From assembly GCA_963210315.1 (NCBI GenBank), contig OY723256.1:1178001-1242000 (forward strand): a stretch of DNA of 64,000 bases. The letters are read 5' to 3'. The notes beneath the pieces are model-generated. The model ran no database searches, was not told where the DNA came from, and was given only the letters and a program-made list of their open reading frames with translations. The stretch is from Rhynchopus euleeides. Lineage: Eukaryota; Euglenozoa; Diplonemea; Diplonemida; Diplonemidae. Positions 22,495-32,927 of this stretch are shown here, piece by piece (position 1 is the first letter of the stretch; each line of letters begins with the position of its first letter). Both the position numbers and the translations under genes were made by a program.

Positions 22495-22680
22495 GCGTGT
22501 CAGCCCCGGGGAGTGTAAAGTAGCCGCAGGGAGTGTAAAGTAGACCCGCAGGGAGTGTAAAGTGAGCTGGAGGGAGTGTAAAGTGACCCGCGGGGAGTGT
22601 AAAGTACTTTACACTCCCCGCCCTGCACTTTACACTCCCTGCCCTACCAGACCCCGGGGAGGTAAAGTGAGCTGGAGGGA
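22495..22680. repeat. GGGAGTGTAAAGT array with 32-bp palindrome
   Basis: Five direct GGGAGTGTAAAGT boxes are followed by inverted ACTTTACACTCCC boxes. At 22590-22621 a direct and an inverted box meet to form a perfect 32-base palindrome. Confidence 0.85.
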
Positions 22681-22959
22681 GGGTCGCAATGTGTCCCCGC
22701 GGGATACAAACAAGGTTGCCTGAGCACTTTACGAGGTTGCCCGAGGTTGCCTGATCACTTTGCGAGGTTGCCTGAGGTTGCCGAGTCGGTCCGGAGTCTC
22801 AGGCGAGTCTCCGGATTCGATTATTGTAGACGACTGTCTCTGCTGTGTGTTGACAGAGATTGTATTGTCCGGTTGGCGCACCTTTCCCTTGGTGCACCGA
22901 CTGTTTCCACCCGATAACGTCATTCTCTGCCCACGCATAGCTCTCAGTATTTCCCGTGC

Positions 22960-23190
22960 ATGCAGCGCATGCATCCACAACTTTTGTGGATGCATCCACA
23001 CACAGCCTGGAGCTCCGAAGCCCTGCATGCAGGCCTGCCTGCAGTGAATGCCTGTATGCCTGCATGCATGGATGTGTGCATGCATGCATCCATGCAGGCA
23101 TGCCTGCATGGATGGATGGATGGATGGATGCATGCATGCATGCATGCACACATCCATGCATGCATGCATGCATGCAGGCATCCATACCCG
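22960..23190. repeat. ATGC/GGATGCATGC simple repeat
   Basis: Tracts of TGCATGCATGGATGGATGG type, rich in self-complementary GCATGC. A short related tract recurs at 23636-23680. Confidence 0.85.
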
Positions 23191-23904
23191 GTTTGCCTGC
23201 AGGGGATGAAATTTCAAGGAAATGTGCCAAGGGCCAGTATGGACACCCCTAAAACCCTTCTGAAACCAAAAAGTCCACGAAAGGGGTTAAAACGGCCTGA
23301 ATCGTCAAACGGTTGCATTTCCCTGCAATTTTCAGCCAAAAATCGAATTTGGCTGGGCGAGTAGTTGGCCAAAATCGCGAAAATTCCCCCAGGTTCCCTG
23401 CCCACCTGGTCGCACCCAAGTGCCTCACACCGGTTCTCTCCCCACCCGGTGATCCACCTGACGGATAAGAAAATTCCCAAAAAATCGATTTTTCACAGAG
23501 GCCAAAAAACGTGTTCCTGAGTGAAAAATGGGCCCAACAATCGGTTTTTCGACGTTTTTCGGTCGATTTTTGGGGTTTTCAGCGATTTTCCTGTGCCAAA
23601 CCGAAAATCCATTTTTTGACATTTTCGGGCATCCCTGGATGCCGTGGATGCATGCATGGATGCATCCACACCATCCACGGGCCCACTGAGAGCTATGGCC
23701 CACGCCGATGTCGCGTGGAGGCGTTCCTGGTGGTCGGCCCTCTGACCATGTCCGACAGTCACGCCAAGTCCCTGGTGACGTCACCCGAGGTCGAACATCT
23801 TGTCCTGAACGTGCCCAAACGGGCAAAATAATTTTCGTGACACTTTTTTCAGTTGACAAAGAGTGGGTTATGCCTCCCCTACTGGACTCCCACCCCCTGG
23901 AGCG

Positions 23905-24060
23905 GGGGTCTGGGGCGGGGGTCTGGGCGACCCCCGCTAGCGGGGGTATAGACCCCCGCGAGCAGGGGTCTGGACCCCCGCTAGCGGAAGTCTGCCCTGC
24001 TATTTTTGGTGCCCAGACGACCCCCGCGAGCGGGGGTCGGATCTCGCCAGACCCCCGATA
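23905..24060. repeat. Clustered GACCCCCGCTAGCGGGGGTC palindromes
   Basis: Several copies of ACCCCCGCTAGCGGGGGT or half-sites. A perfect 18-base palindrome lies at 23930-23947. The cluster ends about 190 bases before the AlkB-like start codon. Confidence 0.75.
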
Positions 24061-24251
24061 TTCCGATATCTCAAAAAGGTGCACCCTGACGTGTGGGAGT
24101 CCACCGTGCGACGATCAAACCCCCCCCCCTCCCCCCGGTAATCAGCCCTCGGGCCTCCCCACCACCACCACCACCGCACCCCCTCTTGTATTTCATAGCA
24201 GGGCGTTGCTGGTGCTGTCTAGCGTACACTACACGGCGCCGCTGCCCTCAT

Positions 24252-25106
24252 ATGGCTGACCTTGCCCCCCATGACCCTCGTAACGAGGTTGGTGTCTATG
24301 CTGCCGACATGATCAAAAGCGAGCGCGCCCGTGTGGAAGGTCTCCTATGTGACGCTGTAAAAGGGGCCATCGAGGGGCAGGCTGTGTACCTCCCGCAGTT
24401 CTTGGGGCCTGCCGAAGCGGAAGAGGTCTTCCGGGACATCACGCAGGAGTTCATCGACCACGTCCGCCAGGAGGAGGGGAGGGAGATCACCAGCCTCACA
24501 GACGCGGGGCTGGTGTCCTGGAGTAAGCACTGCAAGCATGAGGATCCGGACTTCTCCCCGACATTCCAGAGGATGATCCGGAAAATGGAGCAGCACTTCG
24601 ACTGCGATGCGTTTGCCACCCGCCTGAATGTCTACCGCGATGGGACGGATTGGAAGCCGTTCCACCACGACTCGCACGCATACCACAAGGGGGCGGGGAG
24701 CAAGGAGGACTTCACCATGGGGCTCTCCCTGGGGTACAAGCGCATCCTGGAGTTCATGCATGTGGAGAGCAAGGTGAAGTTCGGCTTCCCGCAGGGCTCT
24801 GGGGACTGCTTCGCGTTTACCTCCGAGGCGAACCGCGACTTTCAACATGGGGTGCCCCGTGACCCGCGTGCAGGCATGCGCATATCGTTGATTGCATGGG
24901 GGAGGCGTCGCACGCTAAACCCCCGGAACAGCACTGCCAAGGATAGGGACGTAGACCTGCGCCGTGCCTGCCCAGACATCCCCCTCTGCGACTGCGGTTG
25001 CCGTGCGCCGAAGCGGCGCGCCTCTGCCCCTGCAGGCAGCTCTTCCGTGCCGCACAAAGCAAAGAAGAAGTCCCGTCTTCAGGGCGGGGCAGGCGGGCGG
25101 AGTTGA
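24252..25106 (+). CDS. AlkB-like 2-oxoglutarate/Fe(II) dioxygenase
   Basis: A single-exon frame of 284 residues from ATG 24252. Enzymes of this family use Fe(II), oxygen and 2-oxoglutarate for oxidative demethylation or hydroxylation, often of nucleic-acid bases. The iron-binding HxD is in PFHHDSHAY (H138 and D140 of the H-H-D run), the distal His is H199 in FQHGVP, and the 2-oxoglutarate-binding Arg is R210 in GMRISLIAWG. The LNVYRDGTDWKPFHHD signature is typical of AlkB-like proteins. A basic C-terminal tail (RRASAPAG ... AKKKSRL) could be a nuclear localisation signal. An in-frame upstream extension to 24093 is Pro-rich and unlikely to be translated. The substrate cannot be told from sequence. 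It stands alone between repeats and a retrotransposon. Confidence 0.85.
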   Translation: MADLAPHDPRNEVGVYAADMIKSERARVEGLLCDAVKGAIEGQAVYLPQFLGPAEAEEVFRDITQEFIDHVRQEEGREITSLTDAGLVSWSKHCKHEDPDFSPTFQRMIRKMEQHFDCDAFATRLNVYRDGTDWKPFHHDSHAYHKGAGSKEDFTMGLSLGYKRILEFMHVESKVKFGFPQGSGDCFAFTSEANRDFQHGVPRDPRAGMRISLIAWGRRRTLNPRNSTAKDRDVDLRRACPDIPLCDCGCRAPKRRASAPAGSSSVPHKAKKKSRLQGGAGGRS

Positions 25107-25738
25107 AGGGAAGGTGGTCCGCATGGGGGGGTGGGGGTGGGGTGGGAGGAGGCGGAACAGCGCGCGCATCGTGTTGGTGAGATTCGCTCTGAGGAAATCT
25201 GAGCGGTCGCAACCCGCACCAAGTTTAGGTTCGCAGTAGAGACGGTCCTTCAGCTGTGTCGGGATGGAGGGGTACTTTTTTATGTTACGGTCGGTCTGCC
25301 GTGTTGTAGAGAGTCAGTGTGGATGATCCTTGGGCCTTTGTCAGGCCTGGAGGGTTATACCTGCGGTTTCCAATGGTCACCCCCCCCTTGTGGGGTGAAA
25401 CTTAAAGGAGGCACATAATGCGGGGGTCAGGACCCACTGCCACGAGCTCTCGCAGCTCTGTGTTCGGCACTTAAAATAGAGCCATCTGTGCCTGGGGTTG
25501 GGTTGGTAGAACGGCCCTGCCTAGCGCTGCAGCCTGATGTACTGGGCCTTGCCCGGTCACAATAGCCGTATGTTCATCGCTCGTCGTCAGCGAGAAGAAG
25601 CATTCGCCCCATTCCTCCGATTTATTTTGCAAGTATACAGTGAAGCGAATCACAGCAGATTCCCACATCCCACACCGAGGGAGGATGTGAATATGGTAGA
25701 CTATTTCTCAGTAGGATGGTGCCCCCCCATTGTTGTTA
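25107..25738. other. No gene recognised
   Basis: The 3' flank of the AlkB-like gene, up to the retrotransposon insertion. It has G-rich and poly-C tracts; I see no gene or RNA. Confidence 0.4.
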
Positions 25739-25748
25739 GCCCCCATTT
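25739..25748. repeat. Target-site duplication of retrotransposon 1, left copy
   Basis: GCCCCCATTT recurs exactly at 32947-32956 immediately after the poly(A) run. Confidence 0.85.
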
Positions 25749-25847
25749 CACGGCACTTCACCAACGATTTCTTAAGCTACAGTTTCTGTACTTCATTGAT
25801 CGAAAAAAAACCCTCCCTCACCCCCCCCATCCCCCCCACCCCGGCGG

Positions 25848-28800
25848 ATGACGATGCTGGGACTTCTCGCGGCGGTGATAGCGGCGAGCTGGGCGGCAGT
25901 GACAGCGGCGAGCTGGGCCAAGCCGGCCAGAAGAAGGCGACGCGGGCGATGGCGGGCGAGAAGGAGGGGGCGGCTGACGGCCCTCCTGGGGCGGCGGAGC
26001 AGGCGAGCGGGCCGAGTGGTACCGTGCGCCGTCCTCTTAGCAGGGCGAAACGATGCGCATAGAGCCCGTCAGTGGCTCCGGGCCCGGTCCCTGGGTGCGC
26101 ACCCAGAAACGCGTGGGGGAACCCACAGGCGCGTGGTCGACAGCCACGCCCGCGGTTTACCGCGAAGCCAGTCTTCGACTGGGAGAGCAGATCGGCGCGC
26201 GACCCGGGGCACCCCGACCGGTGCCCCCACAGCAGATAGGGAGGGAGGGGTCGTGGGGGCCGGGCCTTTCCCCTCGGGTGTCTCTTCCTGTTGTGCTGTC
26301 TTCCCCGAGTTTCTCCTCTCGCTCCCTGTCTACCTTGTCCCCTTCCGTCCACCCATCCCCCGCCCCACCCCACCCTCACCCCCTCCCCCACCCCCCACCT
26401 CACCCCCCCCGCCCCCCCCGCCGGGTGCATCGACACGGGGCATCCTCCGCTGGGGCGCAGCGTTGAGGTGGGTGGTGAGGAAGTGTGGCGAGTGGAAGGG
26501 GCCACGCACGCCCCTCCTTTTTATAAAAACGGGTGTACAGATAGTATGGCGAGCAAGGGGGATGCCGTCATGGGCGTGGGGGCCGGGTGGCCAAGAGGGA
26601 CAGGTCGCGGTGCGGGGGAGTGGGGCGGAGCCGGTGCACCTCCTTCCCGGGGACCTCAGGGGCGGTGCGGAAGAGGATAGCGCGATGGATGGGCGGGACT
26701 GGGCTGATGTTGATTCGACACTGCGCCTGCTGCACGCCTCCCGCATCCCCAATTCCGCCACGGGGGATTGCGGGTACTGGGCCCTGGGTTTCGAGGCTGA
26801 AGTGATCGGGGCGCGTCGAGCTGACCTCGCCAAGTCGGCCAAGTCGCGACCGGAACTGGTGGCATTTTTCGGGGGGGCCAAGGAGGCTTTCCTGGCATAT
26901 GCCAACGCGATCGGAGAGGACGGGTGGATGGACCACCTCACCCTGCAACTGGCGGCGCGGCTCTGGGACCTGCATATAGTGGTCATTCAACCGGGTGCTC
27001 ATCGAGTCGTGGCGATCCGCCCCCGTAGTGTGAAGGATAGAGACCTCCTCAAGCGCACCCGGGTGATTGCTTTAGCTGGGGACCACTACGAACAAGTGGA
27101 CATCCCAAGGGGCCAACTGCTAGACCTCATCAGGATGGCGCACCCCGCTTTCCTCACCACGGAGTCTGTAGGGGAGCAGGTTATCACCACGCCGGAGGGC
27201 ATGGACGCAGCTACGGTGGAGGCAAAGTTGGTGCAAAGGGCCACGGACAAGGTGTACTGCCCGCACGACAGCTGTCGCACCTCCCTTATGCAATGTGGCG
27301 TGCCTATCCTCCGGGGGTCCATGCTGGGGCACCTGAACAAGCACGCAGCCAGGGGTGAAACGGTGACCCCCAGTGTCCTGCGCGCCATCGGGTATCGGGA
27401 GTGTGTTCGCTGCGAGAACGTCATCGCGCTCAAGTACACAGCGTGTTTGGCTTGTCGGCACAGACTCGAGCCGGAACCCGAAGCAGTGCCGGCGGGGGAA
27501 GGGGTGCAGGCAAAAGCCCTCCCAGGGCTCGAAGCAGTGAGAGCGGAGCACATCAAGGTGTGGGAATCCGTGCCGCACCACCTCGTCGCATCATGGACGC
27601 GGACGTTTGCCGGTCTACTCCGGGAGGTGGCGGCCCACAACACAGTGCAGGCATGGACAGCGCTGCTGCTGGCCCCGTCAGTCCTGCTACGGGGGGCGCG
27701 GATGGGGGACAGGATGGAGGGGACCATCAGGGACAGGCTGAGGACTTTCGATCGCTGGGCGAAGGGGGACTTCAACCTGCTGTGGGTAGAAGCGTGCGAG
27801 AAGAAGGCGCAGCCGCCAAAAGTGGGGGGGCCCCCGCGCCCTGGCGAAATGGAAAGGCGTGTCGCGAAGTATGCACGGCAGAATCGCATGTCCGCGGCAC
27901 ACAAGAGCCTCATCCCTGAGGTGGTGGCGGAGAACACAGACAGCACGCGTGCAGCCCTTGAATCGAAACACCCGACCGGAGTTCCACCGCATGCGCGCGA
28001 ACCAGCCCCTGCCACGTGCCGGCCTTTCACCCCGGCCGAAGTGATGAGTGCACTCAAGACCTTCCCTAATGGGTCGGCCGGGGGTCAAGTGGGGCTACGC
28101 CCGGATCACGTCCGCCAGGCAGTTGAGTGTAAAGACGCGGCAGGGGCGAAGCCGTTGGCGTGGCTCACACAGGTGGTGAACCTGATGGCGTCAGGCAGGG
28201 CTCCGCAGGAGATCATGCCGATCCTGGCAGGCGCCAAGCTCACCGCCTTGAAGAAGAGCGACGGTGATGTGCGACCGATAGCGTGCGGTGAGACTCTGAG
28301 GAGGCTAACCGCCAAGCTGCTCTCCACTCGCCATAAAGACGCAGCACGGCGCATCCTGATGAAAGGGAAGCAGGTGGGCGTCGCAGTTCAACGGGGACTC
28401 GAGGCGGGTGTAGCGGTGGTGGCACAGTGGGCGGAGCGCGCCAAGGCGACAGCCGCAGGTGGTGGGCCCCGGGATGCTGTCGTTCTTAAAATCGATTTCA
28501 AGAACGCGTTCAACTCTGTCCACCGGGAGGCGTTCCTAGAGGTGGTTGAACGAGACATCCCGGGCCTCCTCCCTTTCGCACAGTGGTGCTACGGGTCCCC
28601 CTCCACACTATCGTACAGTGGGCACGTCTTCCAGTCCACGTGTGGAGTTCAGCAGGGGGACCCCCTCGGACCACTTCTTTTCTCCCTAGCCATTAAAGAG
28701 CTAGCTGAGATGCTGGTCGGGCACTTCGCAGGGTGTGGAGGTAGTGTCTTCTACCTGGACGACGGCGTGCTGATGGGGCCAGCGGGAGTCGTGAAGGAGG

Positions 28801-31800
28801 CGCTGGATTTCGTGGTGAAGTGGAGCAAGGAGAAGGGGTTGGAGGTCAAGCTGGACAAGTGTGAGCTTATCGACCTCAACCGCCTCTCGAAGACCGAGCT
28901 TGAAGCGCAAGGGTTCCTTCTTCGCCTCCCTGATGAGACTGACAAGCCGGGAGTGGTGTACCGTGAGGGGGGCGATTTCACCCTCCTGGGCACGCCCATA
29001 GGGTCGCGAGAGTTCTGCGAGCGCTACATGGACGAGAAGCTGGCTGAATTCGCGCCTTACCTTGAGGCGTTGGCGACGCTCGAAGACAGGCAGGTGGCCC
29101 TTGCTCTCCTCCGGCATTGCGAGGGTTTCGCGCGCCTGGTGTTCTACATGCGTGCACTGGGACATAGGGGTGCGACGGAATACCTGGCGAAGAGCGATGC
29201 GGCGGTCGAGAAGTGCCTGACTCGTATCCTCTGCCTGGCGGACGACACTCTCCCGGACGACGCCATGCGACAGGCGACGCTGCCGGTCCGGGTGGGTGGG
29301 CTCGGTATACGCCGTTCTACGGAGCACTGGCACGCCGCAGCGATGGCTTCCATGCAGAACGGGTATCTGTTATGTCGGGAGTTGGACAAGGAGTTCACCT
29401 GGGATACGGCGGCGTGGCACACCCTGAGCTCGGCCTACAACAACGACGTGAGCGAGGGGGATGCTGTGGATTCGGAGTCCCGCCCCACGGAGATGGTGAA
29501 ACAGAAGGACCTCTCCCTGGCCATCATCGACGTTCACCACCGAGACTTGCACGAGCGGGCAGACGCCAGTGACAGAGCCAGGTACCGGTCCCTGTCACTC
29601 CCACATGCAGGGGCCACGTATGCGGGCAAGCTGACGGAAGAGACGCGTGTCGGGGGAGAGGAAATGGTTGTGGTGACGCGGCACAGGCTGGGCATCTCCC
29701 TCTTCGAGCCAGACGCCAAGTGCGGCAGGTGTGGGCAAGAGATGGACACGCACGGCACCCACGCGCTGAACTGTAGGGTGGGGGGTGGGCCCACTCGGCG
29801 TCACGATGTCGTGCGGGACAGCCTGTACAGACTCGCGGTGGAAGCGGGTACGAGCCCCGAGATGGAGACGCTCCACATCCTTCCGGACTCCCAGGAGCGC
29901 CCCGGGGACATTGTCACTCGCCGGGTGTGGCCGCGGGTCATCGACGTGACGATCCGCAATCCCCTCGCGGCTTCCGTGGTCCAAGCTGCTGCGAGGTTTA
30001 CTGGAGCGGCGGCGGCAGCGGGGGAGGCAGAGAAGAACAGGAGGTATCGTGATCCCTGCAGGAGATCTGGCCAGATTTTCGCGGCCTTTGCGATGGAGGC
30101 TTTCGGGGGTCTGGGGCCGTCGGCGCACCAGGTTTTCGGCAAGCTGGGCCGCCTAGCAGCGGAACGGACGGGGCGAAGCAGGGTTCTGGTCACCCAGAGC
30201 CACGCCACCAGAGTGAGTAGCGCGTACAGCCACATCCTGGGTCGAACACTCCTTGAATGCGGCCCCATATCGCCAGCAGCAGTGAGCCGGACGGCGTTGG
30301 CTACAGAGGCCGCGGCCCCCCTGAACCCGGACCACTTCATGCGGTTCTCGGTTGACTCGCGTGGGGAGGGGGAGGTGTTCATTGACCCTGATGAGGAGCG
30401 CCCTGTGCCCCAGGCGGACCCGGTCCCTCGGGCAGAGGCAGCACCGACATCTCCGTCCCCCTCTGTCGTCATCGAAAAGTGGAGAGACAAGCGAGGAGGG
30501 GCGCGAGTGGCTATTGAGGACCTGGCAGAGGGGCTTGGTAATGCTCTTACGATGCCAGAACAGGTCGCCGCCTTGGGTGGGTCAGTGGCGGAGGGGGCCC
30601 CAGCAACGTGGGTGGTGGCGGTGACGGCCGCGGCGTGTGACCTGGGGTTTGACATCGACGCTGACAAGCTTCTGCGCCTGGCGGTGGTGTGCGTCCGTCG
30701 AGCGCCCACACTCCGTCTGCTCCTCTCAGACCCCGACGAGTGGGCGGGGCGTATGCTGGCTTCCGGGGGTGGCGAAGACGTGGACCAGGTGGCCCTCCGT
30801 GGGGTGGCGGTGGCCCTCGACGTCCACGCTGTGGTTTTTAGAGACAACCTCCCCCCTCTTCTCGTGGCCCCAGGTGAACCATGCCAAGCGCTTTTTGTGG
30901 GCGGCGTGGACGGGGGGTTCAAGCCGGTCACGGTGCCGGACCAGGTGGTGGAACAGGTCACATACACGAAGTGTGTGGAGGTCGAGGTGCCGCAGGGCCC
31001 GGTTATCCCGGGGCGCGTGGATGTGTCGGGGTCACCGGGTTGCTGTCAGTTCTGTGCGTCGCTCTTCACCACGGCCGTGCGCCATGGGGAGTGTGGTCAC
31101 TGCTCGAGGATGGTGTGCCCGACCTGCTGTGAGCTGGGCGAAGACGACACCAGGTGCGTCTGCACGCCACTACCTCTGCCACGCGAGGACCAAGGGGTGG
31201 CCCCTCATCCGCCGGGGCAAGCGGAGCCCCCTCCTCCGCCGCCGGCGAGCACCGCACTGACAAAGGCTTTGCTGGAGGGCCGGGCCCCAGGGGGAGGGGA
31301 CGGTCTGTCCAGGCTGCAACGGTCTTTGGGGATGCAGGAGTGCACGGGGTTCCGTTTCACACCAGGCGACTGCTTCTTCGATGCGGCGGCTTTCATTATG
31401 GGAGGCTCGGCGGCGGGCATGCGGAGGCTAGCCGTCCAGGCGGTGCTACGTGACCCAGGCCTTTGTGCTCGGGCCGAGCCGAACAGCGAGTCCTGGGCTG
31501 CGGCCATGCGAGTCGAGGGTAGCCGGGACGAGGCTTCTTGGGCGGACCAGGTAGCAGTACATGGACTTGCGCTGGGGTCGGGGTGGGCTGTGGTGGTCCT
31601 ATCTGATCAAGCGCCCCCCACGGTCCACCGCCCCCGGGTGAAGCCTTTCGCCGGAGTGCTTGGAGTCAAGCATCAGGGAAAGCACTACACCCCCCTTTTG
31701 GTGCCCCCACCTCTGGCGGAGGCAGTGTCTGCCCTCGCCCCCTCGCCGGTGTTGGGGCGGACTGGCTGTCCAGGGGGGGAGCAGGGCCTCCCCATGTGCC

Positions 31801-32480
31801 AGGTGCCGTCCCAGCCGTCGCGCCGCCGTTTTTACTGTGCCCGCTGTGCAGAGGCGGTGGATACCGCAGTCGAACACTGGCGTTGTTTCGGTTGCGATTG
31901 CAGGGCGTGTGGGGAATGCGTGGAGCAGGGGGAGACCTGTATGGATCTGGGGCCTCGGGACGCGGAGGAGCCGCCTGCGAGGGTCCCGCAGCCACAGGAC
32001 CAGGGTGATCCCCCTCGACGAGAAGGTGATCCCCCTCCTGCACCCACCGGCGCCCCGGCCACCGGCCGCTCCGACCCGACCGCCACCGAGGAAGGCTCCA
32101 ACCCTGCGCAAGCACCAGCCACCTCGATGTCGTCGCAGCCGAAGCGGAAGCGGGAGTCGGCATCGCCGCAGCGTGGTCAGGAGATGGATGAGGACGACGG
32201 GGCCACGACGGTGGGGGAGTGGGAGGAGCAGTTCTGCCCCGACGTGCACCGACCGCAGGAGGAGCAGGAGGCGGCGCTCCGGGCCATTCAGGCTTGGTGG
32301 GCCGAGTTGGGGGATGACAAGGCCTCACAGGCGGAGGCGTACAACGTGGTCTGTTGTCGTCTGAGGGCGCGGGCAGGCAAGCGGGCGCGGGCGAGCCGGC
32401 CAGGGGCGCGGGGGTCTTCGCAGCGGAGTTCCCAGGGGTCCCAGAGCCAGGGGAGTAGGGCCGCCAGGGGAGCGAGATAG
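25848..32480 (+). CDS. Retrotransposon polyprotein: OTU, zinc fingers, RT, RLE, OTU
   Basis: A 2210-residue frame; ATG 25848 is the first after an in-frame stop at 25797. The Arg/Pro-rich N-terminus is weakly supported, and ATG 26685 just before the OTU is an alternative. Domains: OTU-1 (~300-415; ATGDCGYWA with C308, GDHYEQV with H413); C2H2-like and CxxC fingers (~470-545); RT (~725-1010; D883 in IDFKNAFN, YLDD D971/D972, GVQQGDPLGP); zinc knuckle CGRCGQEMDTHGTHALNC from C1292; restriction-like endonuclease with RPGD (D1354) and IDVTI (D1366). Then ~1560-1690 looks like an OTU fold without its Cys. A Cys-rich treble-clef/RING-like finger follows (~1729-1770), then OTU-3 (TPGDCFFDA C1842, KHYTPL H1946), a second Cys-rich finger (~2005-2040) and a basic tail. 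It should nick the target, reverse-transcribe its own RNA and act on ubiquitin or a similar modifier. Confidence 0.9.
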   Translation: MTMLGLLAAVIAASWAAVTAASWAKPARRRRRGRWRARRRGRLTALLGRRSRRAGRVVPCAVLLAGRNDAHRARQWLRARSLGAHPETRGGTHRRVVDSHARGLPRSQSSTGRADRRATRGTPTGAPTADREGGVVGAGPFPSGVSSCCAVFPEFLLSLPVYLVPFRPPIPRPTPPSPPPPPPTSPPPPPPPGASTRGILRWGAALRWVVRKCGEWKGPRTPLLFIKTGVQIVWRARGMPSWAWGPGGQEGQVAVRGSGAEPVHLLPGDLRGGAEEDSAMDGRDWADVDSTLRLLHASRIPNSATGDCGYWALGFEAEVIGARRADLAKSAKSRPELVAFFGGAKEAFLAYANAIGEDGWMDHLTLQLAARLWDLHIVVIQPGAHRVVAIRPRSVKDRDLLKRTRVIALAGDHYEQVDIPRGQLLDLIRMAHPAFLTTESVGEQVITTPEGMDAATVEAKLVQRATDKVYCPHDSCRTSLMQCGVPILRGSMLGHLNKHAARGETVTPSVLRAIGYRECVRCENVIALKYTACLACRHRLEPEPEAVPAGEGVQAKALPGLEAVRAEHIKVWESVPHHLVASWTRTFAGLLREVAAHNTVQAWTALLLAPSVLLRGARMGDRMEGTIRDRLRTFDRWAKGDFNLLWVEACEKKAQPPKVGGPPRPGEMERRVAKYARQNRMSAAHKSLIPEVVAENTDSTRAALESKHPTGVPPHAREPAPATCRPFTPAEVMSALKTFPNGSAGGQVGLRPDHVRQAVECKDAAGAKPLAWLTQVVNLMASGRAPQEIMPILAGAKLTALKKSDGDVRPIACGETLRRLTAKLLSTRHKDAARRILMKGKQVGVAVQRGLEAGVAVVAQWAERAKATAAGGGPRDAVVLKIDFKNAFNSVHREAFLEVVERDIPGLLPFAQWCYGSPSTLSYSGHVFQSTCGVQQGDPLGPLLFSLAIKELAEMLVGHFAGCGGSVFYLDDGVLMGPAGVVKEALDFVVKWSKEKGLEVKLDKCELIDLNRLSKTELEAQGFLLRLPDETDKPGVVYREGGDFTLLGTPIGSREFCERYMDEKLAEFAPYLEALATLEDRQVALALLRHCEGFARLVFYMRALGHRGATEYLAKSDAAVEKCLTRILCLADDTLPDDAMRQATLPVRVGGLGIRRSTEHWHAAAMASMQNGYLLCRELDKEFTWDTAAWHTLSSAYNNDVSEGDAVDSESRPTEMVKQKDLSLAIIDVHHRDLHERADASDRARYRSLSLPHAGATYAGKLTEETRVGGEEMVVVTRHRLGISLFEPDAKCGRCGQEMDTHGTHALNCRVGGGPTRRHDVVRDSLYRLAVEAGTSPEMETLHILPDSQERPGDIVTRRVWPRVIDVTIRNPLAASVVQAAARFTGAAAAAGEAEKNRRYRDPCRRSGQIFAAFAMEAFGGLGPSAHQVFGKLGRLAAERTGRSRVLVTQSHATRVSSAYSHILGRTLLECGPISPAAVSRTALATEAAAPLNPDHFMRFSVDSRGEGEVFIDPDEERPVPQADPVPRAEAAPTSPSPSVVIEKWRDKRGGARVAIEDLAEGLGNALTMPEQVAALGGSVAEGAPATWVVAVTAAACDLGFDIDADKLLRLAVVCVRRAPTLRLLLSDPDEWAGRMLASGGGEDVDQVALRGVAVALDVHAVVFRDNLPPLLVAPGEPCQALFVGGVDGGFKPVTVPDQVVEQVTYTKCVEVEVPQGPVIPGRVDVSGSPGCCQFCASLFTTAVRHGECGHCSRMVCPTCCELGEDDTRCVCTPLPLPREDQGVAPHPPGQAEPPPPPPASTALTKALLEGRAPGGGDGLSRLQRSLGMQECTGFRFTPGDCFFDAAAFIMGGSAAGMRRLAVQAVLRDPGLCARAEPNSESWAAAMRVEGSRDEASWADQVAVHGLALGSGWAVVVLSDQAPPTVHRPRVKPFAGVLGVKHQGKHYTPLLVPPPLAEAVSALAPSPVLGRTGCPGGEQGLPMCQVPSQPSRRRFYCARCAEAVDTAVEHWRCFGCDCRACGECVEQGETCMDLGPRDAEEPPARVPQPQDQGDPPRREGDPPPAPTGAPATGRSDPTATEEGSNPAQAPATSMSSQPKRKRESASPQRGQEMDEDDGATTVGEWEEQFCPDVHRPQEEQEAALRAIQAWWAELGDDKASQAEAYNVVCCRLRARAGKRARASRPGARGSSQRSSQGSQSQGSRAARGAR

Positions 32481-32927
32481 CCGTAGGTCGGCTCCCCCCC
32501 CCCCCCCCTACCCCCCTCTTTCCTTTCGCCCCTCCCCCCCCCCCTCCCGTTCCCCACCCCCGTGCCCCCTTCCCCTTTCTTCCGGTGAATGCGCCAGCGG
32601 AGTCGGTCCACGCCCTCGCTGTCAGTCGCTTTCGCCTCTCCCCCCCTGCCCCCCCCCCCTTTACCTCGCCCCCTTTTCCCCTCACCAGCGGGCTGCCCCT
32701 TGTGAATGGTAGACTTACCTACAGCCCCTTGTTCATGCCGCCAGCACGGAGCCCCACGCAGCTCAACCCCGGCCAGTGCGCGGTTTGTTTGCCCTAGAGC
32801 TTTGTTGTTCGTGTAGTTCATGTTACAGTGCTAAGAGCCCGTAGAAGCAAAAGTAGAACCTGCTGCGCTAGCCCCACCAAGCAGCCACAGTACGACAGGA
32901 CGCGCGCAGGCACCGGGCCCCCTCTCC

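Larger units (their letters stand above)
22170..23600. mobile_element. Putative TIR element with long diverged inverted arms
   Basis: The left arm (about 22170-22440) and right arm (about 23250-23600) are imperfect inverted copies. Examples are GCCGTTTTAACCCCTTTCGTG at ~22402 against CACGAAAGGGGTTAAAACGGC at ~23277, GCCCAGCCAAAATC against its inverse near 23350, and GGGCCCATTTTTCAC against its inverse near 23520. The right arm has an extra ~90-base insertion (about 23385-23465). The interior holds the GTGTAAAGT array and an ATGC-rich array, no gene. Confidence 0.55.
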
